Under the pieces are notes generated by a model. It did no database searches. It was not told where the DNA came from and saw only the letters and a list, made by a program, of their open reading frames with translations. This document shows, one piece after another, positions 42,144 to 49,459 of a stretch of 61,677 nt of DNA; position 1 is the stretch's first letter, and every line of letters begins with the position of its first letter. The translations under genes were made by a program, and so were the position numbers. Source of the DNA: Thermoplasmata archaeon (lineage in GTDB: Archaea; Thermoplasmatota; Thermoplasmata; Lutacidiplasmatales; UBA184); assembly GCA_021801925.1 (NCBI GenBank), contig JAKABH010000004.1, positions 1 through 61,677 on the forward strand. Reading direction: 5' to 3'.

Positions 42144-43880
42144 ATGGCCACCGCGTGGGTCCGACGCGCCCCGATCTCCGAGCGGTATCGCCCCCACCGC
42201 CTCGACGACGTCCTCGGACCGGCGCGGAGCCGCCAGATCCTGCGGGACTGGGCGGCGACATGGAACGCGGGTCGGATCCCCCCGCGGCGGGCGGTCGTCC
42301 TGTCGGGGCCCCCGGGGGTCGGGAAGACGTCGACCGCCGTGGCGCTCGCGGAGGAGATGGGGTGGTCGCTGGTCGAGATGAACGCCTCCGACGCCCGGAA
42401 CGAATCCGCGATCGAGCAGGTCGCCGGCCGGGCGTCGATCACCCATCCGCTCGAGGAGGGGCCGGCGACGGGGTCGCGCCGGCACACCCTCATCCTCCTC
42501 GATGAGGCCGACAGCCTTACCGGCCGGCGGAGCGAGGGGGCCCGGCCCGCGCCGGTGCCGCCGACGCTGGCGGAGTTCCTGCGGGGACGGTACGGACGGA
42601 TCGAGGCGCTGAATGCCGCGTGGGGGCTCGGCCAGCCCGGCCACCCCGCGGCGTTCGGCGGGTGGGACGATCTCCCGCGGAGTCCCGGTCGGGCCGCGTG
42701 GGCCCGTCTCCCCCCCGCGCAGCGGGACCTCGCCGACTGGAAGGCGCCGTCCGGCCCGTCCGACCTCTCCGACCGCGGCGGGCTCGGGGCGATCGCGAAG
42801 CTCGTCCGGACGACCCGTCAGCCGCTCCTGCTGACCGTGAACGACGAGAGCGTGCTGACCCGATACTCGCCGGTGTTCCGGCAGTCGGTCGTACGGCTGC
42901 CCGTCGATCCCCTCCGGGACGGCGATCTCGCCGCCTGGGTCGGCCGGATCGCCGCGCGGGAAGGGATCCGGACCGGTCCGGGGGTCGTGGAGGCGATCGC
43001 GAAGAAGGCTCGGGGGGATCTGCGGGCGGCCCTCAACGACCTGGAGGCGATCGCCCCGCTACCGGCCGGCCCGACCCAGCTCAGCGTCCTGGGCGTGCGC
43101 GATCTCCGCGGCGATCTGGAGGCGTTGATCGACGAGACGCTGACCGCCCACCGCTTCTACCGCTCGGTCGAGGTCCGCAACCGGGTCGATGCCCCGCCGG
43201 ACGACCTGTTGCCGTGGGTCGAGGAGAACCTTCCCGGGTTCGCCCCCGATGCGGCGCATCTCGAGGCCGCCTTCGACGTCCTTGGCCACGCGGATCTCCT
43301 GCTCCAGCGGGCCCGACGGGCCCGCGTCTGGAGCCTCTGGAGCTACGCCTCCGAGCTCCTGACGGGCGGCGTAGGCATCGCCATCCGCGACGTCGGCGGC
43401 GCCCCCCGGGGGCGGGTCTACTTTCCGGAATTCCTCGGCGGCATGGGCCGTTCCCGGGGCGCCCGGGGCGTGCGCGACGCGCTCGCGACGAAGGCCGGCC
43501 ACCGTCTCCACCTCTCCCGGAAGAAGACGCGGCTCGGGGTGCTGCCGTTCCTGGAGGAGATCGCGGTCCGCGGCGGCCGGCCGTCCGCCTCCGCCGAACT
43601 CCGAGAGACCGCGCGCCGGCTGGTCCGCGAGCTCGACCTCACGCCCGAAGAGGTCGCCTACCTGATCGGGGGACCGCCCGACTCCCCCGATGCGGACCGC
43701 CTCCTCGCACCGGACCCCGGGGAGGGGCCCGAACCGGCCCCGCCGTCGATGCCGCCGGCCGAACCGACCCCCGTGCCGTCACCGGCCCGGGCCGACCCGA
43801 TCCCTCCTCCCGCGGAGGCCCCGCCGACGCCGGCACCTCCGAAGAAGGTGCAACGTTCGCTCGAGGAGTTCGACCGATGA
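42144..43880 (+). CDS. rfcL: Replication factor C large subunit with unusual insertion and C-terminal PIP box
   Basis: Clamp-loader large subunit that loads PCNA in DNA replication. A 578-residue protein. AAA+ motifs: ERYRPHRLDDVLG near the N-terminus, Walker A SGPPGVGKTS (54-63), Walker B ILLDEADSL (117-125), sensor 1 LLLTVNDES and sensor 2 region KKARGDLRAALNDLEAIA. The C-terminus ends in a PCNA-interacting box, VQRSLEEFDR, after a Pro-rich linker. Between Walker B and the usual GG-x-x-AL segment there is about 77 extra residues (128-205), including FLRGRYGRIEALNAAWGL, which looks like part of a GH42 glycosidase motif. The Dph6-like gene overlaps its stop by 4 nt (ATGA). Confidence 0.92.
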   Translation: MATAWVRRAPISERYRPHRLDDVLGPARSRQILRDWAATWNAGRIPPRRAVVLSGPPGVGKTSTAVALAEEMGWSLVEMNASDARNESAIEQVAGRASITHPLEEGPATGSRRHTLILLDEADSLTGRRSEGARPAPVPPTLAEFLRGRYGRIEALNAAWGLGQPGHPAAFGGWDDLPRSPGRAAWARLPPAQRDLADWKAPSGPSDLSDRGGLGAIAKLVRTTRQPLLLTVNDESVLTRYSPVFRQSVVRLPVDPLRDGDLAAWVGRIAAREGIRTGPGVVEAIAKKARGDLRAALNDLEAIAPLPAGPTQLSVLGVRDLRGDLEALIDETLTAHRFYRSVEVRNRVDAPPDDLLPWVEENLPGFAPDAAHLEAAFDVLGHADLLLQRARRARVWSLWSYASELLTGGVGIAIRDVGGAPRGRVYFPEFLGGMGRSRGARGVRDALATKAGHRLHLSRKKTRLGVLPFLEEIAVRGGRPSASAELRETARRLVRELDLTPEEVAYLIGGPPDSPDADRLLAPDPGEGPEPAPPSMPPAEPTPVPSPARADPIPPPAEAPPTPAPPKKVQRSLEEFDR

Positions 43881-44584
43881 GCCGCCCGCGCGCCGTCGTC
43901 TCCTGGAGCACCGGCAAGGACTGTGCCTGGGCGCTCCACGAGGTGCGGACGGTCGGGACCGTCGAGGTCGTGGGGCTGCTGTCGACCGTCTCCGAGACGT
44001 TCGGACGGGTCTCCATCCACGGCGTGCGGGTCGAGGTCGCCGAGGCACAGGCCGAGGCCCTCGGCGTCCCCCTCTACCGCGTGCCGATCCCCTACCCGTG
44101 CCCGAACGAGGTCTACGAGCGGGCGATGGGCGCCGCCACCGCGCGGCTCCGCGACGACGGCGTCGAGCGGATCGTATTCGGCGATCTCTTCCTCGAAGAT
44201 ATCCGACGCTACCGGGAACTCCGGCTCGACGGCTCGGGTCTGGCGCCCGTCTTCCCGCTGTGGGGCCGCCCGACCGCCGCTCTCGCGGAAACGATGATCC
44301 GGGCCGGCGTGGTCGCCCGCATCGTGTCGCTCGATCCCGCCCGCGTCCCCCGGGAGCTGGCGGGCCGCGTGCTCGACCGTCGCACCCTCGCGGCCCTGCC
44401 GCCGGGCGTGGACCCGTGCGGGGAGAACGGCGAGTTCCACACGTGCGTCACGGACGGTCCGATGTTCGCCCATCCGATCCCCGCGGTCGCCGGGCCGGTC
44501 GTCGAGCGGGACGGATTCGTCTACGCCGACCTGGCGCTCGCCCCCGGCGGGGACGACCCTACGCCAGCCGCGCCGTCACCGTGA
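43877..44584 (+). CDS. Diphthine-ammonia ligase (Dph6)-like PP-loop ATPase
   Basis: ATP-dependent amidation of diphthine on elongation factor 2, the last step of diphthamide synthesis. A 235-residue protein whose ATG overlaps the rfcL stop. The PP-loop is SWSTGKDCAWAL (a variant of SGGKDS). Further signatures: VSIHGVRVEVAEAQAEALGV, VERIVFGDLFLEDIRRYRE and GVDPCGENGEFHTCVTDGP, the strongly conserved C-terminal block of the family. It lacks the Rid-like extension of eukaryotic Dph6, as do archaeal forms. It overlaps the convergent OsmC gene by 26 nt. Confidence 0.87.
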   Translation: MSRPRAVVSWSTGKDCAWALHEVRTVGTVEVVGLLSTVSETFGRVSIHGVRVEVAEAQAEALGVPLYRVPIPYPCPNEVYERAMGAATARLRDDGVERIVFGDLFLEDIRRYRELRLDGSGLAPVFPLWGRPTAALAETMIRAGVVARIVSLDPARVPRELAGRVLDRRTLAALPPGVDPCGENGEFHTCVTDGPMFAHPIPAVAGPVVERDGFVYADLALAPGGDDPTPAAPSP

Positions 44585-44996
44585 TCGGGACGTTCCCCTT
44601 GAGCGCCCCCGAGATCGGGCAGCCGGCGCCGGCCGCTTCCGCGGCCGCCCGGAACTCCTCGGCGGAGATCCCCGGGACGTGGCCGACGACCGTCAGCTCC
44701 ATCTTCGTGACCTTCCAGCCGTCCCCGACCTTGTCGAAGGTCGCGGCGGCGGAGACCTCGAGCTTCTGCGGGGGGTGCTGGGTGCGGCCGAGGCCGGCGG
44801 AGAGCGCCATCGAGTAGCAGGCGGCGTGCGCCGCGGCGAGCAGCTCCTCCGGGCTGGTCTTGCCCCCCGGTCCCTCCGTGCGCGCCGACCAGCTCACGTG
44901 CACCGACGGGAGTCCGCCGCTCGTGCCCTGAACCGAGCCGTGTCCCCGCAGTAGATCGTTCTCCCAAACCGCGTTCGCGGTGCGCGTGGCTGCCAT
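44559..44996 (-). CDS. OsmC/Ohr-family peroxide-detoxifying protein
   Basis: A 145-residue protein from ATG 44996, with TATA-like CGTTAAAT (about 45019-45026, minus) 23-30 nt upstream. The two redox cysteines are in AAAHAACYSMALSAGLG (Cys60) and GAGCPISGALKGNVPITV (near residue 125), the usual OsmC pair. It also has KTSPEELLAAAHA and KVTKMELTVVGHVPG. It probably reduces organic hydroperoxides with a thiol partner. It overlaps the 3' end of the Dph6-like gene by 26 nt on the other strand. Confidence 0.92.
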   Translation of the reverse strand: MAATRTANAVWENDLLRGHGSVQGTSGGLPSVHVSWSARTEGPGGKTSPEELLAAAHAACYSMALSAGLGRTQHPPQKLEVSAAATFDKVGDGWKVTKMELTVVGHVPGISAEEFRAAAEAAGAGCPISGALKGNVPITVTARLA

Positions 44997-45115
44997 GCCG
45001 CCCGAGCGCCGCGCGCCGATTTAACGTTCCCGGCACCGAGAGCCCCGTGCGTGGACCGCGGGACGAGCCGACGGTGCGGCGCGAAGGTTTTCTCGCTTCG
45101 GGTCCTGGGGGGGAC

Positions 45116-45598
45116 ATGGCGACCTCGCTGTCGGATCTCCCCCGCTTCCTCGTGCTCGACCCGATGTCGACCGTCCGGCTCGAGATCCATCTGGCCGCCC
45201 CGTCGTGCGAGATCAACGTCGAGCTCGACAACCCCGCCGCCGGCCGCTCCTTCGTTCTGCTCATCGGGCATCCGGGCGGCCCGTACGTCCAGCGGGTCCG
45301 CCTCTCCGGCCGGGCCCGGATCCACTTCGACCCGGAGGCGCCGGGAGACTACGTCCTCCTCCTCGCCAACCCGAACCGCCAGCCGGTGGTCCTTCGCATC
45401 CGGGCACGCGACCTCCCGAAGGGCGCCCCCGTCCGGGCCGCCTTGCCCCGGCGGCCGGCCTCCCCCCGCGACCGCCCCCGGACCCGACCCCGTCCGCGCT
45501 CCGGGCGGAAGCCCCGGTCGACGGAACGCCGCCGGGCGGTCACCGGGAGGATGCCGACCGGCCTCGAATCCGACTCGGTCCGCCCGCGCAAATCCTAA
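45116..45598 (+). CDS. Hypothetical protein: beta-rich domain with basic tail
   Basis: A 160-residue protein from the ATG at 45116; an in-frame GTG at 45047 would add 23 residues without clear character. Residues 1-95 look beta-rich (STVRLEIHLAAPSCEINVEL, RSFVLLIGHPGGPYVQRVRL, DYVLLLANPNRQPVVLRI), like a small carbohydrate-binding or pre-peptidase C-terminal type sandwich. Residues 100-160 are Arg/Pro-rich and low in complexity. There is no signal peptide. No family recognised. It is flanked by OsmC (divergent) and a methyltransferase (same strand). Confidence 0.65.
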   Translation: MATSLSDLPRFLVLDPMSTVRLEIHLAAPSCEINVELDNPAAGRSFVLLIGHPGGPYVQRVRLSGRARIHFDPEAPGDYVLLLANPNRQPVVLRIRARDLPKGAPVRAALPRRPASPRDRPRTRPRPRSGRKPRSTERRRAVTGRMPTGLESDSVRPRKS

Positions 45599-45602
45599 AA
45601 CC
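45594..45602 (+). promoter_or_regulatory. TATA-like element for the methyltransferase
   Basis: CCTAAAACC is 21-29 nt before the ATG at 45623, favouring that ATG over the in-frame GTG at 45611. It overlaps the end of the preceding gene. Confidence 0.5.
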
Positions 45603-45622
45603 GCCCGCGGGTGCGGGATTCC

Positions 45623-46405
45623 ATGCCGAGACCCCGAACGATCCCGCCCGCAAGGGCTGAATATTGGCGGACCCTGTGGGAACGCCAGCAGAACCTCCTG
45701 ATCCCGGACCGGGAACTCCGGTTCGACGCCATGCTCGACTGGCTCGAGGCGGCCGCCGGCCGCGCCCCCCGCTGCCTCGACCTGGGATGCGGCACCGGGG
45801 CGCTCACCGAGCGGATCCTCCGCCGCCTCCCCCGGGCCCACGTGGTCGCGGTCGACTGGGATCCGGTCACCCGCCGGCTGGGCCAGGCCGCGCTCGGGAA
45901 GTACCGGGGCCGGGTGCGCTGGGTCGACGTCGACCTGCGCGCCCCGAAGTGGTCCGAGGCCCTCCCTTCCCAACGGTACGATGCCGCCCTCTCCTCGACG
46001 GCCCTGCACTGGTTGCGCGATGCGGAGCTCGCCCGGCTGTATCGGGATCTCCACCGGCTCCTCCGTCCGGGCGGTCTCGTCCTGAACGCCGACCGTCTCT
46101 CGTTCGACCGGTCGGCCCGGCGGCTCCGCGCGATCGAGCGGGCGCTGCCGCGACCGTCCGTCCGTCGGGGACCGGGTCGGCCCCCGAAGGTCTACTCCTG
46201 GGAGCAATGGTGGACGGCGATCGGCCGCGAGCGCTCCCTCCGACGGGAGCTCGAACTCCACCGGGAGCGGTTCCCCACGGAGCACACCGACGCTTCCTCC
46301 CCGGGCCTCCTGGGCCACACCGAGCGGCTGCGAAAGGCCGGTTTCGCCGAGGTCGAGGTCGTCTACGCCCGGGGGGCGAGTCGCCTTCTCGCGGCGCTCC
46401 GCTGA
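45623..46405 (+). CDS. Class I SAM-dependent methyltransferase
   Basis: A 260-residue Rossmann-fold methyltransferase from ATG 45623. SAM motif I is CLDLGCGTGALTERILRRL; the acidic end of strand 2 is VVAVDWDPVTRRLG. Later motifs are VDVDLRAPKWSEAL and RYDAALSSTALHWLRDAELA, then LLRPGGLVLNADRL (post-motif). The ALHWL motif is common in trans-aconitate/ubiquinone-type small-molecule methyltransferases. The substrate is unknown. It lies before the marC gene with a 63-nt gap. Confidence 0.85.
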   Translation: MPRPRTIPPARAEYWRTLWERQQNLLIPDRELRFDAMLDWLEAAAGRAPRCLDLGCGTGALTERILRRLPRAHVVAVDWDPVTRRLGQAALGKYRGRVRWVDVDLRAPKWSEALPSQRYDAALSSTALHWLRDAELARLYRDLHRLLRPGGLVLNADRLSFDRSARRLRAIERALPRPSVRRGPGRPPKVYSWEQWWTAIGRERSLRRELELHRERFPTEHTDASSPGLLGHTERLRKAGFAEVEVVYARGASRLLAALR

Positions 46406-46468
46406 ACCGGCGGCGCCGGGCGAAGGGTTGAAGGGGAGGGGCGTTCCCCCGGGGGCCGGAGGCCGGCG

Positions 46469-47104
46469 ATGGTCAGCGCGCTCGAGTTCGTCGTCATCGT
46501 CGTCACCGTCTTCGCCATCGTCGATCCGATCGGCACGCTCCCGTTCTTCGTGGGGCTGACGCAGGGATTCGACCCGGTGGACCGCCAGATCATCCTGCAC
46601 CGCTCCGTCCTCACGCTCGGGGTCGTCCTGACGATCTTCGCCCTGGTCGGCCGCTTCCTCTTCCAGGCGTTCGGCTTCTCCCTCGCCGCCTTCGAGGTCG
46701 CCGGCGGGATCCTCCTCTTCGTCGTCGCCTACGAGATGATCTTCGGGGAGCTCGGCCGGGCGAAGCTCGCCCCGAAGGACCGCGAGGAGGCGATCGCCCA
46801 GCGGGACGAGATCGCGATCGTGCCGCTCGGCGTCCCGCTGCTGGCGGGTCCGGGAGCGATCTCGACCGTGATGATCTACGAGGCGAACGCCGGGAACGAC
46901 CCCGGGGTCATCCTCGCGACGTTCGTCGCGATCGCCGTCACGACCGCGATCGCCTACGCGACGTTCGCCTACGGGCAGGGACTGATGCGCCGGCTCGGCC
47001 GCGTCGGCGTGATGGCGATGACGCGGGTGCTCGGGCTGCTGCTCGCGGCGGTCGGCGTGCAGTTCGTTGCGACGGGGCTCCTCGGGCTGTTCCCGCACCT
47101 GTAG
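46469..47104 (+). CDS. MarC/UPF0056 family membrane protein
   Basis: A 211-residue protein with six hydrophobic segments. Family signatures are VFAIVDPIGTLPFFVGLTQG, AFEVAGGILLFVVAYEM, and IVPLGVPLLAGPGAISTVM. MarC proteins are multi-spanning membrane proteins of unknown transport function; the old link to antibiotic resistance is not supported. Length and topology are normal. Its 3' end is overlapped for about 167 nt by the low-complexity tail of the convergent DUF1684 gene. Confidence 0.92.
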   Translation: MVSALEFVVIVVTVFAIVDPIGTLPFFVGLTQGFDPVDRQIILHRSVLTLGVVLTIFALVGRFLFQAFGFSLAAFEVAGGILLFVVAYEMIFGELGRAKLAPKDREEAIAQRDEIAIVPLGVPLLAGPGAISTVMIYEANAGNDPGVILATFVAIAVTTAIAYATFAYGQGLMRRLGRVGVMAMTRVLGLLLAAVGVQFVATGLLGLFPHL

Positions 47105-47915
47105 CCCGACGTGGGGGGCCCCGCCGGCGGGCGAGCTTCGATCGCGGGGCGGTCGATCCGCTCCGGCCGGCCGCGCTGCGGGCCCGCCCGGGGGCGGCGG
47201 CGCGGGCCCGCCCGGCTCGTTGGGTCGCCGACCGCTTCGGGGAGGCCGCGCCGGACCGCCGCCGGGCGGACGATGCCGCGGGGCGCCGTCGGGGGGAGGC
47301 GGGCGGAGCCGGCGCGGCGCGCCCGAGTGCCTTCGCCGTCCGGGCCTTGACGAGGCTCGACGGGGTCGCCGGGTTCTCGTCGGCCTGCCACGCCCGCTCC
47401 CCGGCGCGGATCGGTACGGGGAGATCGTTCTCGGCCGGCGGGAAGCCGCACTCGAAGTCGTCCGTATAGGCGCAGTACGGGTTGAACGCGCGGTTGAAAT
47501 CCACGTCGTAGGCGTCCTGCTCGTTGAGCTCGAGGGTCAGGTACCGGCCGGGCCCGTAGCTCTCCCGCCCGCTGGTCGTGTCGCGGAACGGCACGAAGAC
47601 CTGGGCGCCGACGCCTTCCCCCGCGTGGTAGACGCGCAGCGTGAGCTCCCGTCCCTTGAGCTCGAAGACGAGTTCGCCGATGTGGCGCATCACGGACGAC
47701 CCGTCCCGGTTGGTCCGGAGGTAGGCCTCCTGCGGCGTCACCATCCGGACGATGCGGCCGGGCACCCGGTACGCCGGGTCGGGGGGGAAGTAGCGGAGCG
47801 GGTGGAACGGCACCCGGGCCGAGACGAACGGGGATTCGGGGTGGCGGGCCATGAACTCGTCCTTCTGGCGGCGTTCCTCGAGCAGTTCCTCGAGCCAAGG
47901 GTCCGACGGGGCCAT
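46938..47915 (-). CDS. DUF1684 family protein with Arg/Ala-rich C-terminal tail
   Basis: A 325-residue frame from ATG 47915, with TATA-like GGGTTAAGG (47938-47946, minus) 23-31 nt upstream. Residues 1-180 are a clear DUF1684 domain: PWLEELLEERRQKDEFM, LRVYHAGEGVGAQVFVPFRD, TTSGRESYGPGRYLTLEL, YDVDFNRAFNPYCAYTDDF and ENDLPVPIRAGE. The biochemical role of DUF1684 is not known. The remaining 140 residues are Arg/Ala/Ser low complexity, and the last 55 are antisense to marC. The tail may be real and basic, or the frame may simply stay open in GC-rich DNA; only the N-terminal part is well supported. Confidence 0.75.
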   Translation of the reverse strand: MAPSDPWLEELLEERRQKDEFMARHPESPFVSARVPFHPLRYFPPDPAYRVPGRIVRMVTPQEAYLRTNRDGSSVMRHIGELVFELKGRELTLRVYHAGEGVGAQVFVPFRDTTSGRESYGPGRYLTLELNEQDAYDVDFNRAFNPYCAYTDDFECGFPPAENDLPVPIRAGERAWQADENPATPSSLVKARTAKALGRAAPAPPASPRRRPAASSARRRSGAASPKRSATQRAGRARAAAPGRARSAAGRSGSTAPRSKLARRRGPPRRATGAGTARGAPSQRTARRPPRAAARAPASSPSRRRGRAGASVPARRRTSRRRSRS

Positions 47916-48048
47916 CGGCGTTCGGAGCCCGGGAGACCCTTAACCCTTCGCCGTCGGGGCGGCGTCACGGGAGCCCGCTCCGGGGCTGGGATCCCCCCTC
48001 CTCGTACGGGCGCCGCGGAACCTGCCGGGCGCGGGATCGGCCGCGGCG

Positions 48049-48426
48049 TCAGGCGTAGCCGAACTGGTGCTTCGCGAAGCTGCTCATCCGATCCGGGGTC
48101 CACGGGGGGTCCCAGATCATCTCGACCTTCGCCCCGTGCACGCCCGCGACCCGCTCGATGGCGCCCTTGATCTCCTCCGCGAGGATCCCCGCGACCGGGC
48201 AGCCCGGGGCGGTGAGCGTCATCTTGAGGGTGACATCGTCGGCCGCCCACTCGAATCCGTAGATCAGGCCGAGATCGACGATATTCATCGGGATCTCGGG
48301 GTCGTAGATCTGCTTGAGGGCCTCCATGATCCGCTGCTCGCGTTCCGCATACGGGCCGGCGGTCGCCGCCACTTCGGCGCCGTTCGCCGGCGCGGCGGGC
48401 GCGGGGGTCGGGGGGGCGTCGGTCAT
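48049..48426 (-). CDS. MIP18/SufT-like (DUF59) Fe-S assembly protein
   Basis: A 125-residue protein from ATG 48426. After an Ala/Pro-rich N-terminus, the DUF59 core begins at REQRIMEALKQIYDPEIPMN and continues IVDLGLIYGFEWAADDVTLK, then MTLTAPGCPVAGILAEEIKG with the conserved Cys. The end WDPPWTPDRMSSFAKHQFGY matches the SufT/PaaD group. These proteins help mature Fe-S proteins. A SUF system lies 10 kb away in the same window, which fits. The TATA element is described separately. Confidence 0.9.
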   Translation of the reverse strand: MTDAPPTPAPAAPANGAEVAATAGPYAEREQRIMEALKQIYDPEIPMNIVDLGLIYGFEWAADDVTLKMTLTAPGCPVAGILAEEIKGAIERVAGVHGAKVEMIWDPPWTPDRMSSFAKHQFGYA

Positions 48427-48450
48427 TGCGTGGGGCAGGGTCCTCCGCGC

Positions 48451-48458
48451 TATAATGT
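48451..48458 (-). promoter_or_regulatory. TATA-like element for the DUF59 gene
   Basis: On the minus strand CATTATA lies 25-32 nt before ATG 48426, the expected archaeal spacing. Confidence 0.55.
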
Positions 48459-48499
48459 CGCGCCGCGCGGGTTACCCCGACGCCGCCCGGGCGCAAGTC

Positions 48500-48507
48500 G
48501 TTTAAGG
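48500..48507 (+). promoter_or_regulatory. TATA-like element for mptA
   Basis: GTTTAAGG is 23-30 nt before the ATG at 48530. The DUF59 and mptA promoters are back to back with about 40 nt between the two TATA elements. Confidence 0.55.
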
Positions 48508-48529
48508 GGTCCGTCTCGTCTCGCCCGGG

Positions 48530-49438
48530 ATGCGGGATATCCACGCGACGACGCCGCCGGCCGGGACCGTTCCGTTGCGGTCCGTCGGCCTGTCGGGGAT
48601 CCGCAAGCCGCTTTCCGTCCGCCGACCGGACGGGGTCCACGTCCTCGCCGTCACGTTCGCGGTCGCGGTCGACGTCCCGTCGGCGCGCAAGGGCTCGGAT
48701 CTGTCGCGGAACGCGGAGATCCTCGCCGAGATCGTCGACCGCACCGCCGCCGAACCGGCCCCGAGCCTCGAGGCGGCCTGCTCCGAGATCGCCCGGGAGC
48801 TGCTCGTCCGGCACCCGTCGGCGACGGAGGCGACCGCCGTGGCCGAGGCGGAGTATTTTCGGCGGCGCGGCGTATCGACCGCGCGTTCGAGCTTCGAGGA
48901 TTACACCCTCTTCGCCGACGCCCGGGCGGTTCGGCGGCCGGACGGGACGGTCGCCCTGCGCCGGGGGATCGGCGCCGAGGCGGTCGGCATGACGGCCTGC
49001 CCGTGCGCGATGGAGACGTGCCGGGCGGCGCTCGTCGCGGAGCACCCCGAGCTCGGCGCCCCGGCCCTCGCGGACGTGCCGGTGGTCACCCACAACCAGC
49101 GGAACCGCACCCGGCTCGGATTCGAGTTCGACGCCGACGGCTCGGTCGAGGTCGACGACCTCATCGACGCGATCGAGGGGGCGCAGTCGAGTCCCACGTA
49201 CGCGATCCTGAAGCGCGGCGACGAGGGGGGGGTCGTCCTCCGGGCCCACCGCAACCCGAAGTTCGTGGAGGACGTGGTCCGGGATCTGCTCTCGGCGCTG
49301 CCCGCCCGCTTCCCGACGCTCCCCGACTCGACCGAGGTCCGGGCCTCGACGGTGAGCGAGGAGTCGATCCACAAGTACGATGTCGAGGCGTCCCACCGGC
49401 TGACGCTCGGTGAGTTGCGCCGGCCGGGCGGGCCGTAG
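48530..49438 (+). CDS. mptA: GTP cyclohydrolase MptA (FolE2/IB type)
   Basis: Fe(II)-dependent GTP cyclohydrolase making the first intermediate of archaeal pterin cofactors. A 302-residue protein. Signatures: SVGLSGIRKPLSVRRPDGVH, DVPSARKGSDLSRNAEILAE (substrate-binding motif), AVGMTACPCAMETC (metal/catalytic Cys region), VVTHNQRNRTRLGFEFDA and VRASTVSEESIHKYDVEAS. It is complete and of normal length. It implies tetrahydromethanopterin or a folate analogue. Followed 21 nt later by the ABC permease operon. Confidence 0.93.
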   Translation: MRDIHATTPPAGTVPLRSVGLSGIRKPLSVRRPDGVHVLAVTFAVAVDVPSARKGSDLSRNAEILAEIVDRTAAEPAPSLEAACSEIARELLVRHPSATEATAVAEAEYFRRRGVSTARSSFEDYTLFADARAVRRPDGTVALRRGIGAEAVGMTACPCAMETCRAALVAEHPELGAPALADVPVVTHNQRNRTRLGFEFDADGSVEVDDLIDAIEGAQSSPTYAILKRGDEGGVVLRAHRNPKFVEDVVRDLLSALPARFPTLPDSTEVRASTVSEESIHKYDVEASHRLTLGELRRPGGP

Positions 49439-49459
49439 CGGGTAGGGACGGTCGGTCGA

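Noticed and set aside
43690-44817. 375-codon frame across the rfcL end and Dph6-like gene
   Set aside because: Composed almost wholly of Arg/Pro/Gly; the Dph6-like frame in the same place has an intact PP-loop and C-terminal block.
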